Source: Rhizobium sp. P40RR-XXII (GTDB lineage Bacteria > Pseudomonadota > Alphaproteobacteria > Rhizobiales > Rhizobiaceae). From it: a stretch of 64,000 bases of DNA. Location: contig NZ_JABAII010000012.1 in assembly GCF_012641405.1 (NCBI RefSeq), positions 124,001 through 188,000 of the forward strand, in the 5' to 3' direction. The position numbers were made by a program, and so were the translations under genes. Under the pieces are notes generated by a model, which saw nothing but the letters and a program-made list of their open reading frames with translations, had not been told where the DNA came from and ran no database searches. This document shows, in pieces, positions 17,581 through 26,107 of this stretch (positions within the stretch are counted from its first letter, which is position 1; each line of letters opens with the position of its first letter).

Positions 17581-18363
17581 TTAATTTTCCGAGATTCTTC
17601 TGTCGTGTGTCGTTTGGGATAATGCGAGGAGCGCGGCGAATATGACAAGCGATGAAAGCCAGCCGAGCACGGCATCGGAGAGGTAGTGTCCGCCAAAAGC
17701 CACCCGAAGGGCGGGAATGAGGATCGAAGCGGCTGCGATCGGCAGCGCGGCAGCCGATCGGTATGGCTGCGGGATGATGAAGATCAGGCAGAACAGCCAG
17801 CCGGCAGCCGCTGCTTCGCCCGAGATGAACGAACAGTTGCTGGCGCATTTCCCGGCGAAGGATCCGGCTTGGACGAAATCGAGCGTGCCGCCGAAGAGGT
17901 CGGTTTGCCTCGGGCGCGGGCGCCCCGAAAAAGCCTTCAGCCAGAGATTGACGATCAGCACCGGGCCGATCAGCAGCGACTCAAGCGCGATCTTCAGATT
18001 GCGCGCCCGCAGCCTGTTGAAGGTCGCTCCGTGATGCTGCCAGCACTGGAACAGCATCCAGACGAGAACGGCGGCTACGATGTAGGGGAGTTGGAAGAAT
18101 ATCTCCCGCAGCAGCCGCATATGCGTGTCCGCATTGTAGGGGAAGATGCCGCATATCTGGTCCAGGCGCGTGCTTGCCAGGCACTGCTGCGGCAGAAAAA
18201 ACATATTCGCGACCGTGAGATCGATCTGTGGAAAAACCGAGAAGAAGCCGAGCAGTGCCCACCAGAGACAGAAGAGGCCGATGAAGGCATCGCCCGCAGT
18301 GCGCGGTCGCAAAATCTCGGGGGAGCGGTCTTCGCGATTGAAACTGTTGAAATCTATGATCAA
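17581..18363 (-). CDS. PAP2-family membrane phosphatase (possible lipid A phosphatase)
   Basis: A 260-residue integral membrane phosphatase with about six segments. PAP2 motif 1 (K-x6-RP) runs from Lys143 to Arg150-Pro151. Motif 2 reads ISGE at 180-183 instead of PSGH. Motif 3 is Arg220...His226...Asp230 (RVAFGGHYLSD). The conserved nucleophile His226 is present. Two Cys flank motif 2 (Cys173, Cys177). Only a TTG start (18363, behind GGAAAG) fits the frame. Its place immediately upstream of lptF suggests envelope lipid phosphate removal; rhizobia dephosphorylate lipid A with PAP2 enzymes (LpxE, LpxF). An LpxF-like role is inference, and an undecaprenyl-pyrophosphate or phosphatidylglycerophosphate phosphatase is possible. 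Confidence 0.75.
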   Translation of the reverse strand: MIIDFNSFNREDRSPEILRPRTAGDAFIGLFCLWWALLGFFSVFPQIDLTVANMFFLPQQCLASTRLDQICGIFPYNADTHMRLLREIFFQLPYIVAAVLVWMLFQCWQHHGATFNRLRARNLKIALESLLIGPVLIVNLWLKAFSGRPRPRQTDLFGGTLDFVQAGSFAGKCASNCSFISGEAAAAGWLFCLIFIIPQPYRSAAALPIAAASILIPALRVAFGGHYLSDAVLGWLSSLVIFAALLALSQTTHDRRISEN

Positions 18364-18571
18364 GGCGGCTTTCCGGCAAAAGATCTGGCCGCCCCGGAGA
18401 GCGGCAAAACACCATTGCGCATAGCCTAGCTGCTCTCAATGACAGGGATTTGAAGCCACGGAGCGGGCTTCTTTAGCGAATGCTTTGCCAAACGCTTGTG
18501 TTCGCTAGTCAAACCTAGAATGATGGTTGTGCAAACTTCCCTTATTACGACGCATGTTTATCGGAGCAGAA

Positions 18572-20062
18572 ATGTCTGTGAAATTCGAGATTTCCTTCGC
18601 CAAGTCGGCTCGCCTCAGCGGCGGTCTGGCCATTCTCCTGAAAGGCACGGACAGTGAGTTGCCGGCGGGCGCCGAGAGCGCCGATCCGGCCAATGTTTTC
18701 GCCAGGGCTGCGCCCGTAGCCGGCTTCAAGAGCAAGACGTTAAGCGCTTTGGATATCATCGCTCCCGAGGCCTCGCCCGTCGATCGGATCATTGTCATCG
18801 GTGCCGGCAAGGCAAGAGACCTGGCTGCGCACGACTGGCTGAGGCTTGGCGGCAGCGCGGCGGCGAAAATCCGCAATGTTGAGAAAGTCGCCATCTTCCT
18901 GGATGCGCCGGCAATCGAGGTCGGTGCCAGGGAAGCCGCCGATTTTGCCCTGGGCATGCTCCTGCGCGCCTATAGCTTCGATACATATAAGACGAAGAAG
19001 GGCGACGATGACGACAAGAGCCGCAAGCCAGTGAAGGTCACGATCGTTACCCAGGAGGCCGCGGCCGCCAAGAAGCTCTATGCAACGTCGGAAGCGGTCG
19101 CGGGCGGCGTCCTCCTTGCGCGCGATCTCGTCAACGAGCCGCCGAATGTCCTCGGTCCCGTGGAGTTTGCAGCCAAGGCCAAGGAGCTGGAAAAGCTTGG
19201 CGTCGAGATCGAGATCTTGACGGAGCGCGAGATGCGCCGGCTCGGCATGGCCGCTCTCCTCGGCGTCGCGCAAGGCTCTGCCCGGCCGCCGCGCCTGGTC
19301 ATCATGCACTGGAAGGGTGGCAAGGCGAAGGACAAGCCCGTCGCCTTCATCGGCAAGGGGGTTGTCTTCGACACTGGCGGCATTTCCATCAAGCCCGCTG
19401 CCGGCATGGAAGAGATGAAGGGCGACATGGGCGGGGCGGCGGCCGTCACCGGCCTCATGCACACGCTTGCCGCGCGGCAAGCCAAGGTCAACGTCATCGG
19501 CGTCATCGGTCTCGTCGAGAACATGCCCGACGGCAATGCGCAGCGTCCTGGCGATATCGTCACCTCCATGTCCGGCCAGACGATCGAGATCATCAACACG
19601 GATGCGGAGGGCCGGCTCGTTCTTTGCGATGCGCTCTGGTACACGAACGACCGCTTCAAGCCGCAATTCATGATCAACCTGGCGACCCTGACCGGCGCCA
19701 TCCTCGTCGCGCTCGGCAACCTGCAGGCCGGCCTGTTCTGCAACGATGACAAGCTGGCGGGTGAGCTGACCGCGGCGGGCCTCGTCACCGATGAGCGCCT
19801 GTGGCGCATGCCGCTCGGCAAGGACTACGACAAGATGATCGATAGCAAGTTCGCCGACATGAAGAACACCGGCGGCCGCCACGCCGGCTCGATCACTGCC
19901 GCCCAGTTCCTCAAGCGCTTCGTCGGTGAAACGCCGTGGGCGCATCTCGATATCGCCGGTACGGCGATGGGGTCGGTCCAGGACGAGATCAACCAGTCTT
20001 GGGGTTCCGGTTTCGGCGTGCGCCTGCTCGATCAGCTGGTCCGCGCCAACTACGAATCGTGA
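18572..20062 (+). CDS. pepA: Leucyl aminopeptidase
   Basis: Cytosolic M17 metallo-aminopeptidase that removes N-terminal residues from peptides; E. coli PepA also binds DNA. From ATG 18572 (CGGAG upstream) it has 496 residues. The M17 signature NTDAEGRL is at 342-349. The two-metal ligands and catalytic residues are Lys262, Asp267, Lys274, Asp285, Asp344, Glu346 and Arg348. A short acidic insert (KKGDDDDKS, 142-150) lies in the N-terminal domain. holC follows after 32 bases, a conserved pairing in proteobacteria. It is divergent from the PAP2 gene. Confidence 0.96.
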   Translation: MSVKFEISFAKSARLSGGLAILLKGTDSELPAGAESADPANVFARAAPVAGFKSKTLSALDIIAPEASPVDRIIVIGAGKARDLAAHDWLRLGGSAAAKIRNVEKVAIFLDAPAIEVGAREAADFALGMLLRAYSFDTYKTKKGDDDDKSRKPVKVTIVTQEAAAAKKLYATSEAVAGGVLLARDLVNEPPNVLGPVEFAAKAKELEKLGVEIEILTEREMRRLGMAALLGVAQGSARPPRLVIMHWKGGKAKDKPVAFIGKGVVFDTGGISIKPAAGMEEMKGDMGGAAAVTGLMHTLAARQAKVNVIGVIGLVENMPDGNAQRPGDIVTSMSGQTIEIINTDAEGRLVLCDALWYTNDRFKPQFMINLATLTGAILVALGNLQAGLFCNDDKLAGELTAAGLVTDERLWRMPLGKDYDKMIDSKFADMKNTGGRHAGSITAAQFLKRFVGETPWAHLDIAGTAMGSVQDEINQSWGSGFGVRLLDQLVRANYES

Positions 20063-20094
20063 CCAGCCGGGTTTTGTCAGATAGAAGGGACGGC

Positions 20095-20544
20095 ATGACC
20101 GACGTTCTCTTCTATCACCTGACGGAATCGAAGCTTGAAGACGCCCTGCCGCCGTTGATCGACAAGAGTGTCGAGCGCGGCTGGCAGGTCGCCGTGCAGA
20201 TGCGCGAGCCGGCGCGGCGCGATCTCCTCGATTCCCATCTGTGGACCTATCGCGAAGACAGTTTCCTGCCGCATGGCACGGATGACGGCGGGATGGCGGA
20301 CCGGCAGCCGGTGCTTTTGACCATCTCGTCCGACAATGTGAATAAGGCGACGGTGCGCTTTTTCATCGACGGCGCCGAGGCTACGGATGTCGCAACGTAC
20401 CAGCGCGTCGTGCTGATGTTCGACGGCTATGATCAGGAACAGCTGGAAAGCGCGCGTGCGCAATGGAAGCGCCTGAAAGGCGAGGGGCACAACCTCACCT
20501 ATTGGCAGCAGACGCAGGATGGCCGCTGGGAAAAGAAAGCTTAG
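20095..20544 (+). CDS. holC: DNA polymerase III chi subunit
   Basis: Chi subunit of the clamp loader, which links the replisome to single-strand-binding protein. The 149-residue protein begins MTDVLFYHLTESKLEDALPP and contains WTYREDSFLPHGT and the late LMFDGYDQEQLESAR, typical of HolC. I chose ATG 20095 because AGAAGGGA lies just upstream; the frame is open into pepA but that part has no homology. It is downstream of pepA as in E. coli (pepA-holC-valS), although valS is absent here. Confidence 0.92.
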   Translation: MTDVLFYHLTESKLEDALPPLIDKSVERGWQVAVQMREPARRDLLDSHLWTYREDSFLPHGTDDGGMADRQPVLLTISSDNVNKATVRFFIDGAEATDVATYQRVVLMFDGYDQEQLESARAQWKRLKGEGHNLTYWQQTQDGRWEKKA

Positions 20545-20606
20545 GGCAATTCCAGGAAAGGTACCGAGCGGTCTTCCGCCCGGCATTGCGGGAAAATAAA
20601 GAGAAA

Positions 20607-20642
20607 GAGCGGTTCAGAGCTTCCGTGAAAGCTGAACCGCTC
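20607..20642. terminator. Hairpin between holC and the GrpB-family gene
   Basis: GAGCGGTTC (20607-20615) pairs with GAACCGCTC (20634-20642), and the inner AGCTT/AAGCT extends the stem past a two-base bulge. On the minus strand a T-rich run follows (TTTCTCTTTATTTT), so it best serves the GrpB-family gene, whose stop codon it overlaps. Confidence 0.7.
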
Positions 20643-21186
20643 AGTCGTCTTCCGCCAGAATCTTTTGGATGAAGTCCTTCTTGGCGGCGGTATAGGCTGC
20701 GCGATCATTGGCATATTTTGTCGCAAGCTCGACCTTCAGCGCCTCATAGGCATGCGCGAGGTCCGGACGCGTGCGCATCCGGTCGCGGAAGAGGATGAAC
20801 TGGCGCCAATTCAGGCCGCCATGCTCCACCACATGCACCAGATGCGTGCGGGTATCCCCTTCGATATCGCGGCCGAAAATATGATCGTCCGCAACGATAT
20901 TGTTGCCGGCATAGACATAGCCGATCGATGCCATCGGCTCGATACAGGCAAGGCCATCCTCGAAGCGCCGGACACCGACGGCTATGTCGATGATCGGCTT
21001 GGCCTTGATTTCGGGAATGGAGGTGCTGCCGAAATGCTGCACATCGACGGCGAGGTCTCCGAGCGCGCTGCGAATAGCAGCTTCCTCCAGCAAATAGGCC
21101 TCGCGCCAGCTCTGGTTTGGCTCTGCAAGCTTGACCGATTTATTGCCAACGCCGAGCCCGAAAGGTTGCACATTTTCCGTTGCCAT
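20641..21186 (-). CDS. GrpB family protein (nucleotidyltransferase fold)
   Basis: A 181-residue GrpB/UPF0157 protein. HFGSTSIPEIKAKPIIDIAVGV (about 50-72) carries the GSxS...D-x-D pattern of the nucleotidyltransferase fold, with DIAV as the metal-binding pair region, followed by the family's YVYAGNN and HLVHVVEHGG. Start ATG 21186 has GGGGAG upstream; an upstream in-frame codon adds 13 residues without support. The substrate is unknown. Single gene, convergent with holC and on the same strand as the next oxidoreductase. Confidence 0.85.
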   Translation of the reverse strand: MATENVQPFGLGVGNKSVKLAEPNQSWREAYLLEEAAIRSALGDLAVDVQHFGSTSIPEIKAKPIIDIAVGVRRFEDGLACIEPMASIGYVYAGNNIVADDHIFGRDIEGDTRTHLVHVVEHGGLNWRQFILFRDRMRTRPDLAHAYEALKVELATKYANDRAAYTAAKKDFIQKILAEDD

Positions 21187-21261
21187 CGGCAACTCCCCGA
21201 TGAAGATAATGCGCCACGCTAGCATGTTGCGGGGCGCGTTGTCTCCATCGGGTAAAGCCCA

Positions 21262-22185
21262 TCAATCGTAAAATGCTTCGACGAATTTGCGCTTGCCGAG
21301 CATGAAGGCATCGGCGACATGACGCAGCGGCGAAACGTCGACATCGGAGGTGCCGGCTTTGACGATCTCGGCAAAGCGGTGATAGAGCGAAGGATATTCG
21401 GCCTCAGGCGCGGAGAATTTCAGCTCCCCGTCGACCGAAAGCTTGGAGCCGCCTTCGGCGAGAACCATCTGGCCAGCATCGGTTTCGGCAACGATATCCC
21501 AGCTCTGCTTGCCGGTCTGGCGCCAGTCGAATTCGGCATGAACCGGAAGGCCCTGGGCGCTCTTGAAGCGCAGATCGGCGGCGATCGGCGAATCCCGGTT
21601 TTCCGGGAATTCGAGCGTCGCGCCGGTGAGGAAGAGCGGCGGCAGGATATGGGTGACGATCGACAGCGCATTGATGCCGGGATCGAAGACGCCGAGGCCA
21701 CCGGCCTGCCAGATCCACTCCTGGTTCGGATGCCAATGGCGGACGTCTTCCTTCCAGATCACGTGGGCGCTGCGGATGCTGGTGTTGGCGAGGAAGGACT
21801 TCGCAGCCTCCACGGCCGGAGCATAGCGCGAATGCCAGCTTGCAAAGAGCGAAGCACCCTTGGCTTTTGCGAGATTCTCGAGATCGGCAACTTCGCTCAG
21901 CGTCGCGCCCGGCGGCTTTTCGAGAAAAACGTGCTTGCCGGCCGAAAGCGCCTTGTAGGCAGCTTCATAGCGATATTGCGGCGGCATGCAGAGCGATACT
22001 GCATCGATCGCCGGTACGGCATCGAGCATGGCTTCGATCGTCGTGAAGGACGGGATGCCCTCGACGGTGCCATGGCGGCTTGCCGTCGCGATCAGTTTGA
22101 AATCCGCGTTGTTCGCGATGGACGGAAGATGCTGGTCGCGGACGATCTTGCCGACACCGACGATAGCGAGGTTGATGGGGGACAT
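21262..22185 (-). CDS. Gfo/Idh/MocA oxidoreductase, likely D-galactose (or L-arabinose) 1-dehydrogenase
   Basis: NAD(P)-dependent sugar dehydrogenase of 307 residues. The N-terminal Rossmann fold reads LAIVGVGKIVRDQHLPSI; EKP at 89-91 carries the catalytic Lys; GGLGVFDPGINALSI (about 162-176) supplies the substrate-domain Asp168. LEKPPGATLSEVADLE and WKEDVRHWHP resemble the known bacterial D-galactose 1-dehydrogenase, which oxidises the sugar to its lactone in the De Ley-Doudoroff-type route. That assignment is from memory. ATG 22185 is chosen because homology begins there. The gene diverges from a TRAP permease pair, hinting at uptake and oxidation of the same compound, but the other pathway genes are absent. 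Confidence 0.78.
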   Translation of the reverse strand: MSPINLAIVGVGKIVRDQHLPSIANNADFKLIATASRHGTVEGIPSFTTIEAMLDAVPAIDAVSLCMPPQYRYEAAYKALSAGKHVFLEKPPGATLSEVADLENLAKAKGASLFASWHSRYAPAVEAAKSFLANTSIRSAHVIWKEDVRHWHPNQEWIWQAGGLGVFDPGINALSIVTHILPPLFLTGATLEFPENRDSPIAADLRFKSAQGLPVHAEFDWRQTGKQSWDIVAETDAGQMVLAEGGSKLSVDGELKFSAPEAEYPSLYHRFAEIVKAGTSDVDVSPLRHVADAFMLGKRKFVEAFYD

Positions 22186-22414
22186 GGGTGTCTCTCGATT
22201 AGTATGATTATTGATGCGATCTTTATCAGAATGCCGCATGTGGGCAAGGGCGGCAAATCGCAAATGCAACGACCAGGCCCAATATACGAACATTCTACTC
22301 GAGCGTCATCACGCTTGGAAAAACCGCGCCGGCTCTTGATTCACCGTTTGAAATCGGCACTCTAGCTCCGGGCAGCAAAAAGAGCTTCGGCAAGAATCGC
22401 TGCGGGGGGAAATC

Positions 22415-22990
22415 ATGAAAATATTGCTCGGCTTCAGCCGATTCGTTGACTATGTGACTGAGATAATTGGAAAATCAGTCTCGTGGCTCATTCTGGTCGC
22501 TGTCTTGGTCAGCGCTGGAAATGCCATCGTACGCAAGGTCTTCAACACCTCGTCGAATGCATGGCTGGAAGCGCAATGGTATCTGTTCGGCGCAGCCTTC
22601 TTGCTCGCCGCCGCCTACACGCTCCGCCAGAACGAACATATCCGCATCGATATCGTCTACGGCTCCTTGCCGCGCCGGGCGCAGCACTGGATCGACTTGC
22701 TCGGCCATTGCCTCTTCCTCATGCCCTTCGCACTCCTCATGCTCTATGACCTCGTACCCTATGTCCGCACCTCCTTCCTGTCGGGGGAGGTTTCCTCCAG
22801 CGCCGGCGGCCTGATCATCTGGCCGGGCAAGGCGCTGCTGCTGGCCGGCTTCTTTCTGCTGGCATTGCAGGGGCTCTCCGAGATTATCAAGAAGATCGCG
22901 GTCATGCGCGGCGATATGGACGATCCGACCCCCTATGTGCCGACACATGCGCCTCTTGATGTCGAAACACCTTCAGAGGAGGCGCGCTGA
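22415..22990 (+). CDS. TRAP transporter small permease (DctQ type)
   Basis: Small membrane subunit of a tripartite ATP-independent periplasmic transporter. The 191-residue protein has four predicted membrane segments (about 20-42, 55-75, 94-118, 138-160), including the family region ARAEAQWYLFGAAFLLAAAYTLRQNEHIRID-like core at about 47-75 (EAQWYLFGAAFLLAAAY, then RQNEHIRIDI). A GGGGGGA site precedes the ATG. It overlaps the large permease by one base (TGATG), so the two are made together. Confidence 0.92.
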   Translation: MKILLGFSRFVDYVTEIIGKSVSWLILVAVLVSAGNAIVRKVFNTSSNAWLEAQWYLFGAAFLLAAAYTLRQNEHIRIDIVYGSLPRRAQHWIDLLGHCLFLMPFALLMLYDLVPYVRTSFLSGEVSSSAGGLIIWPGKALLLAGFFLLALQGLSEIIKKIAVMRGDMDDPTPYVPTHAPLDVETPSEEAR

Positions 22991-24756
22991 TGATCGAATT
23001 CATTGCCGTGAACATGGCGCCGATCATGTTCGCCTCGCTGATCGTCTTTTTGCTGCTGGGTTATCCGGTCGCCTTCGCGCTTGCCGCGAACGGACTGCTG
23101 TTCTTCTGGATCGGCGTCGAGCTCGCGCCCTATTCGGGCGGCACCATCAACCTTTCCTGGCCGCTTCTCAACGCCCTGCCGGATCGCTTCTGGGGTGTCA
23201 TGTCGAACGACACGCTGCTGGCAATCCCGTTCTTCACCTTTATGGGCATCGTGCTGGAGCGATCCGGCATGGCGGAAGACCTGCTCGATACGATCGGCCA
23301 GCTCTTCGGGCCTATCCGTGGCGGTCTCGCCTATGCGGTGATTTTCGTCGGTGCGCTGCTTGCCGCCACCACCGGCGTCGTTGCGGCCTCGGTCATCGCC
23401 ATGGGGCTCATCTCGCTGCCGATCATGCTGCGCTATGGCTATGACCGGCGGGTCGCTTCCGGCGTCATCGCCGCCTCTGGAACGCTGGCGCAGATCATTC
23501 CGCCGTCGCTGGTGCTGATCGTCCTAGCCGACCAGCTCGGCCGTTCGGTCGGCGACATGTATGCCGGCGCACTCATTCCCGGCCTGGTGCTGACCGGTCT
23601 CTACATGCTCTACGTATTGATCATGTCGATCATCCGGCCGAACTCCATGCCGGCGTTGCCGAAGGAGGCCCGTTCGCTCGGCTCCGGCGTCACGTCTCTT
23701 TTCATCGCACTCTTGGTCTGCGCCGGCGTGGCCTATGCCGCACATGTCTACCTGACGCCGAGCTACGGCGAAAATGCCGATATTCTCGGCGCCACGGTCG
23801 GTGTCGCCTTCATCTATGCGGTTGCGGTTCTGGACAAGGGGATGAAAGTCAACCTGATGTCCCGGCTGGCGCAGCAGGTCATCATCGTCCTCATTCCGCC
23901 GCTCGCTCTGATCTTCCTTGTGCTCGGTACGATCTTCCTCGGCATCGCGACGCCGACGGAAGGCGGCGCGATGGGTGCGGTCGGCGCGCTTGCGATGGCT
24001 GCGGCCAAAGGCAGGCTGAACATGGAGGTCGTCCGCTCGGCGCTGACCTCCACGACCAGGCTTTCGGCATTCGTGCTGTTCATCCTGATCGGCTCGCGCG
24101 TCTTTTCGCTGACCTTCTACGGCGTCAATGGCCATGTCTGGGTCGAGCATCTGCTGGTGTCGCTGCCCGGTGGCGAAGTCGGCTTCCTGATTGCCGTCAA
24201 CGCGCTTGTCTTCTTTCTGGCTTTCTTCCTGGATTTCTTCGAGCTTGCCTTCATCATCGTGCCGCTGCTGGCGCCGGCAGCCGACAAGCTCGGCATCGAC
24301 CTGATCTGGTTCGGCGTGCTCCTCGGCGTCAATATGCAGACGAGCTTCATGCATCCGCCCTTCGGCTTCGCGCTGTTCTATCTCCGCTCGGTGGCCGCGC
24401 GCGTCCCCTATCTCGACAGGGTGACAGGCAAGCAGATCGCACCCGTCACGACGGGACAGATTTATTGGGGTTCGGTGCCTTTCGTGGGTATCCAGGTCCT
24501 GATGGTGGCGTTGACCATCATGTTCCCGCAGATGGTCATGCACTACAAGGGCGAGGGCGCGGGTGTCGATCCCAACACGATCAAGATCGAGGTTCCCGGT
24601 TTCGGCGCTCCTGGCCAGGACAACGGCGGCGGCCTCGGCCTGCCGGGTCTCCAGCCGCCGGGCGGCAATCCGCTTGACGGTAAGCCGGCCGACCAGGGTA
24701 ACGGGCAGCAAAACCCGCCCGCCAACGATCTCAGTCAGCCGCCGTCTTTCAATTGA
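22990..24756 (+). CDS. TRAP transporter large permease (DctM type) with extended C-terminus
   Basis: Large, transport-forming subunit of the TRAP system, 588 residues and about 12-14 membrane segments. Motifs include PFFTFMGIVLERSGMAEDLL, GVVAASVIAMGLISLPIML and SGTLAQIIPPSLVLIVLADQ. The length fits the larger mannitol/chloroaromatic-type DctM group rather than the usual 425 residues. The last 55 residues or so are a hydrophilic Gly/Pro/Gln/Asn tail (from about GFGAPGQDNGG onward) after the last membrane segment, which I do not recognise as a domain. The matching binding-protein gene lies downstream in opposite orientation. Confidence 0.93.
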   Translation: MIEFIAVNMAPIMFASLIVFLLLGYPVAFALAANGLLFFWIGVELAPYSGGTINLSWPLLNALPDRFWGVMSNDTLLAIPFFTFMGIVLERSGMAEDLLDTIGQLFGPIRGGLAYAVIFVGALLAATTGVVAASVIAMGLISLPIMLRYGYDRRVASGVIAASGTLAQIIPPSLVLIVLADQLGRSVGDMYAGALIPGLVLTGLYMLYVLIMSIIRPNSMPALPKEARSLGSGVTSLFIALLVCAGVAYAAHVYLTPSYGENADILGATVGVAFIYAVAVLDKGMKVNLMSRLAQQVIIVLIPPLALIFLVLGTIFLGIATPTEGGAMGAVGALAMAAAKGRLNMEVVRSALTSTTRLSAFVLFILIGSRVFSLTFYGVNGHVWVEHLLVSLPGGEVGFLIAVNALVFFLAFFLDFFELAFIIVPLLAPAADKLGIDLIWFGVLLGVNMQTSFMHPPFGFALFYLRSVAARVPYLDRVTGKQIAPVTTGQIYWGSVPFVGIQVLMVALTIMFPQMVMHYKGEGAGVDPNTIKIEVPGFGAPGQDNGGGLGLPGLQPPGGNPLDGKPADQGNGQQNPPANDLSQPPSFN

Positions 24757-24799
24757 GCACGATACGGTTCGTTTTGTCTTGATTGGAGCACAATGAAAA

Positions 24800-24822
24800 A
24801 CCCCGGAGCGCCGCTCCGGGGT
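24800..24822. terminator. Bidirectional terminator between TRAP permease and binding-protein genes
   Basis: ACCCCGGAGCG (24800-24810) pairs perfectly with CGCTCCGGGGT (24812-24822), with AAAAA before it and TGTCTGTCTT after it. It sits between convergent genes and can end transcripts from either side. Confidence 0.85.
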
Positions 24823-24843
24823 TGTCTGTCTTGAACCGGGGCG

Positions 24844-25953
24844 TCAGATCTTCCCGGCGCGCTGCAGCGTCATCATGTAGACGTCGTAGCTGTATTCGGC
24901 GACCTGCGTATAGAGATAATGCTGGCCGCGGAAGCCCTTGATCGACCCCCAGATCTTCTTGAAGGTCGGGTTGTTGGCTTCCATTTCCGCATAGACCTCG
25001 TTGGCCTTGTCGAAGCAGGCATTCATGATCTCGGTGCTGAACGGCCTGAGCTTCGCGCCCTCGGCGACGACACGCTTGATGGCGGCCGGATTCAGATAGT
25101 CGTATTTCTGTAGCATGTTGGCGTCGGTCGCCTGAGCGGCCGTGCGCAACAGAGACTGATAGGCCTTGGGCAGGCCTTCATAAGCGGCCTTGTTGAACAT
25201 GACATGCACCGTCGGGCCACCTTCCCACCAGCCGGGATAGTAGTAATAGGGCGCCACCTTGTAGAAGCCGAGCTTCTCGTCGTCATAGGGGCCGACCCAT
25301 TCGGCGGCATCGATGGTGCCTTTTTCCAGTGCCGGGTAGATGTCGCCACCGGCGATCTGCTGCGGCACGACGCCGAGGCGTTCGACCACCTTGCCGGCAA
25401 AGCCGCCGATGCGCATCTTCAGGCCCTTGAGATCGGCGACCGTATTGATTTCCTTGCGGAACCAGCCGCCCATCTGCACGCCCGTATTGCCGGCCGGGAA
25501 GCCGATCAGCCCCTGCGTCGCCAGGAATTCGTTGAACAGGTCGATGCCGCCGCCGTGATATTGCCAGGCGTTCATGCCGCGCGCGTTGAGCGCGAAGGGA
25601 ACGGCCGCTCCCAAGGCCCAGACCGGATCCTTGCCCCAATAATAATAGGCGACCGAATGGCAGGCCTCGACCGTGCCCGCCGAAGTCGCGTCGGCTGCCT
25701 GCAGACCGGGCACGATTTCGCCGGCCGCAAACACCTGGATGTTGAAATTGCCGTCGGTGGCTTCCGAGACATATTTCGATAGTACCTCGCCGCCGCCATA
25801 GATCGTATCCAGCGACTTCGGAAACGACGACGTCAGGCGCCAATTGATCTTCGGATTGCTCTGGGCAATGGCCGGAGCAGCAAGGGTTGCAGCAGCTGCA
25901 ACCGAGCCGGCGCCGGCGACGCCGGCTTTCCTCAGAAATGAACGACGATCCAT
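24844..25953 (-). CDS. TRAP transporter substrate-binding protein (DctP type)
   Basis: Periplasmic solute receptor of a TRAP transporter, 369 residues. It begins with a Tat-type signal (MDRRSFLRKAGVAGAG...), ending near AIAQ. The mature part has INWRLTSSFPKSLDTIYGG, the helix-9 region KGLKMRIGGFAGKVVERLG with the conserved Arg that binds a carboxylate, and GTIDAAEWVGPYDDEKLGF. This resembles the alpha-keto-acid receptor TakP group, which also pairs with long DctM subunits. A carboxylate, possibly an aldonate or keto acid, is the likely ligand. Unusually, it is convergent with dctQM instead of being in their operon. Confidence 0.92.
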   Translation of the reverse strand: MDRRSFLRKAGVAGAGSVAAAATLAAPAIAQSNPKINWRLTSSFPKSLDTIYGGGEVLSKYVSEATDGNFNIQVFAAGEIVPGLQAADATSAGTVEACHSVAYYYWGKDPVWALGAAVPFALNARGMNAWQYHGGGIDLFNEFLATQGLIGFPAGNTGVQMGGWFRKEINTVADLKGLKMRIGGFAGKVVERLGVVPQQIAGGDIYPALEKGTIDAAEWVGPYDDEKLGFYKVAPYYYYPGWWEGGPTVHVMFNKAAYEGLPKAYQSLLRTAAQATDANMLQKYDYLNPAAIKRVVAEGAKLRPFSTEIMNACFDKANEVYAEMEANNPTFKKIWGSIKGFRGQHYLYTQVAEYSYDVYMMTLQRAGKI

Positions 25954-26107
25954 ATGTTACTCCCCCCGGATACGAGCGGGCGGGCTGGCCCGCTCTTCGT
26001 GATCACGCAGCAACTAACCATGCCGCCCGGCGCGTTTCAAGCGTATCTGAACATCACGCAACCATTGATCCACCCGTCCGGGGCTGCGGTCCTCTGCAAG
26101 GCCAGCC

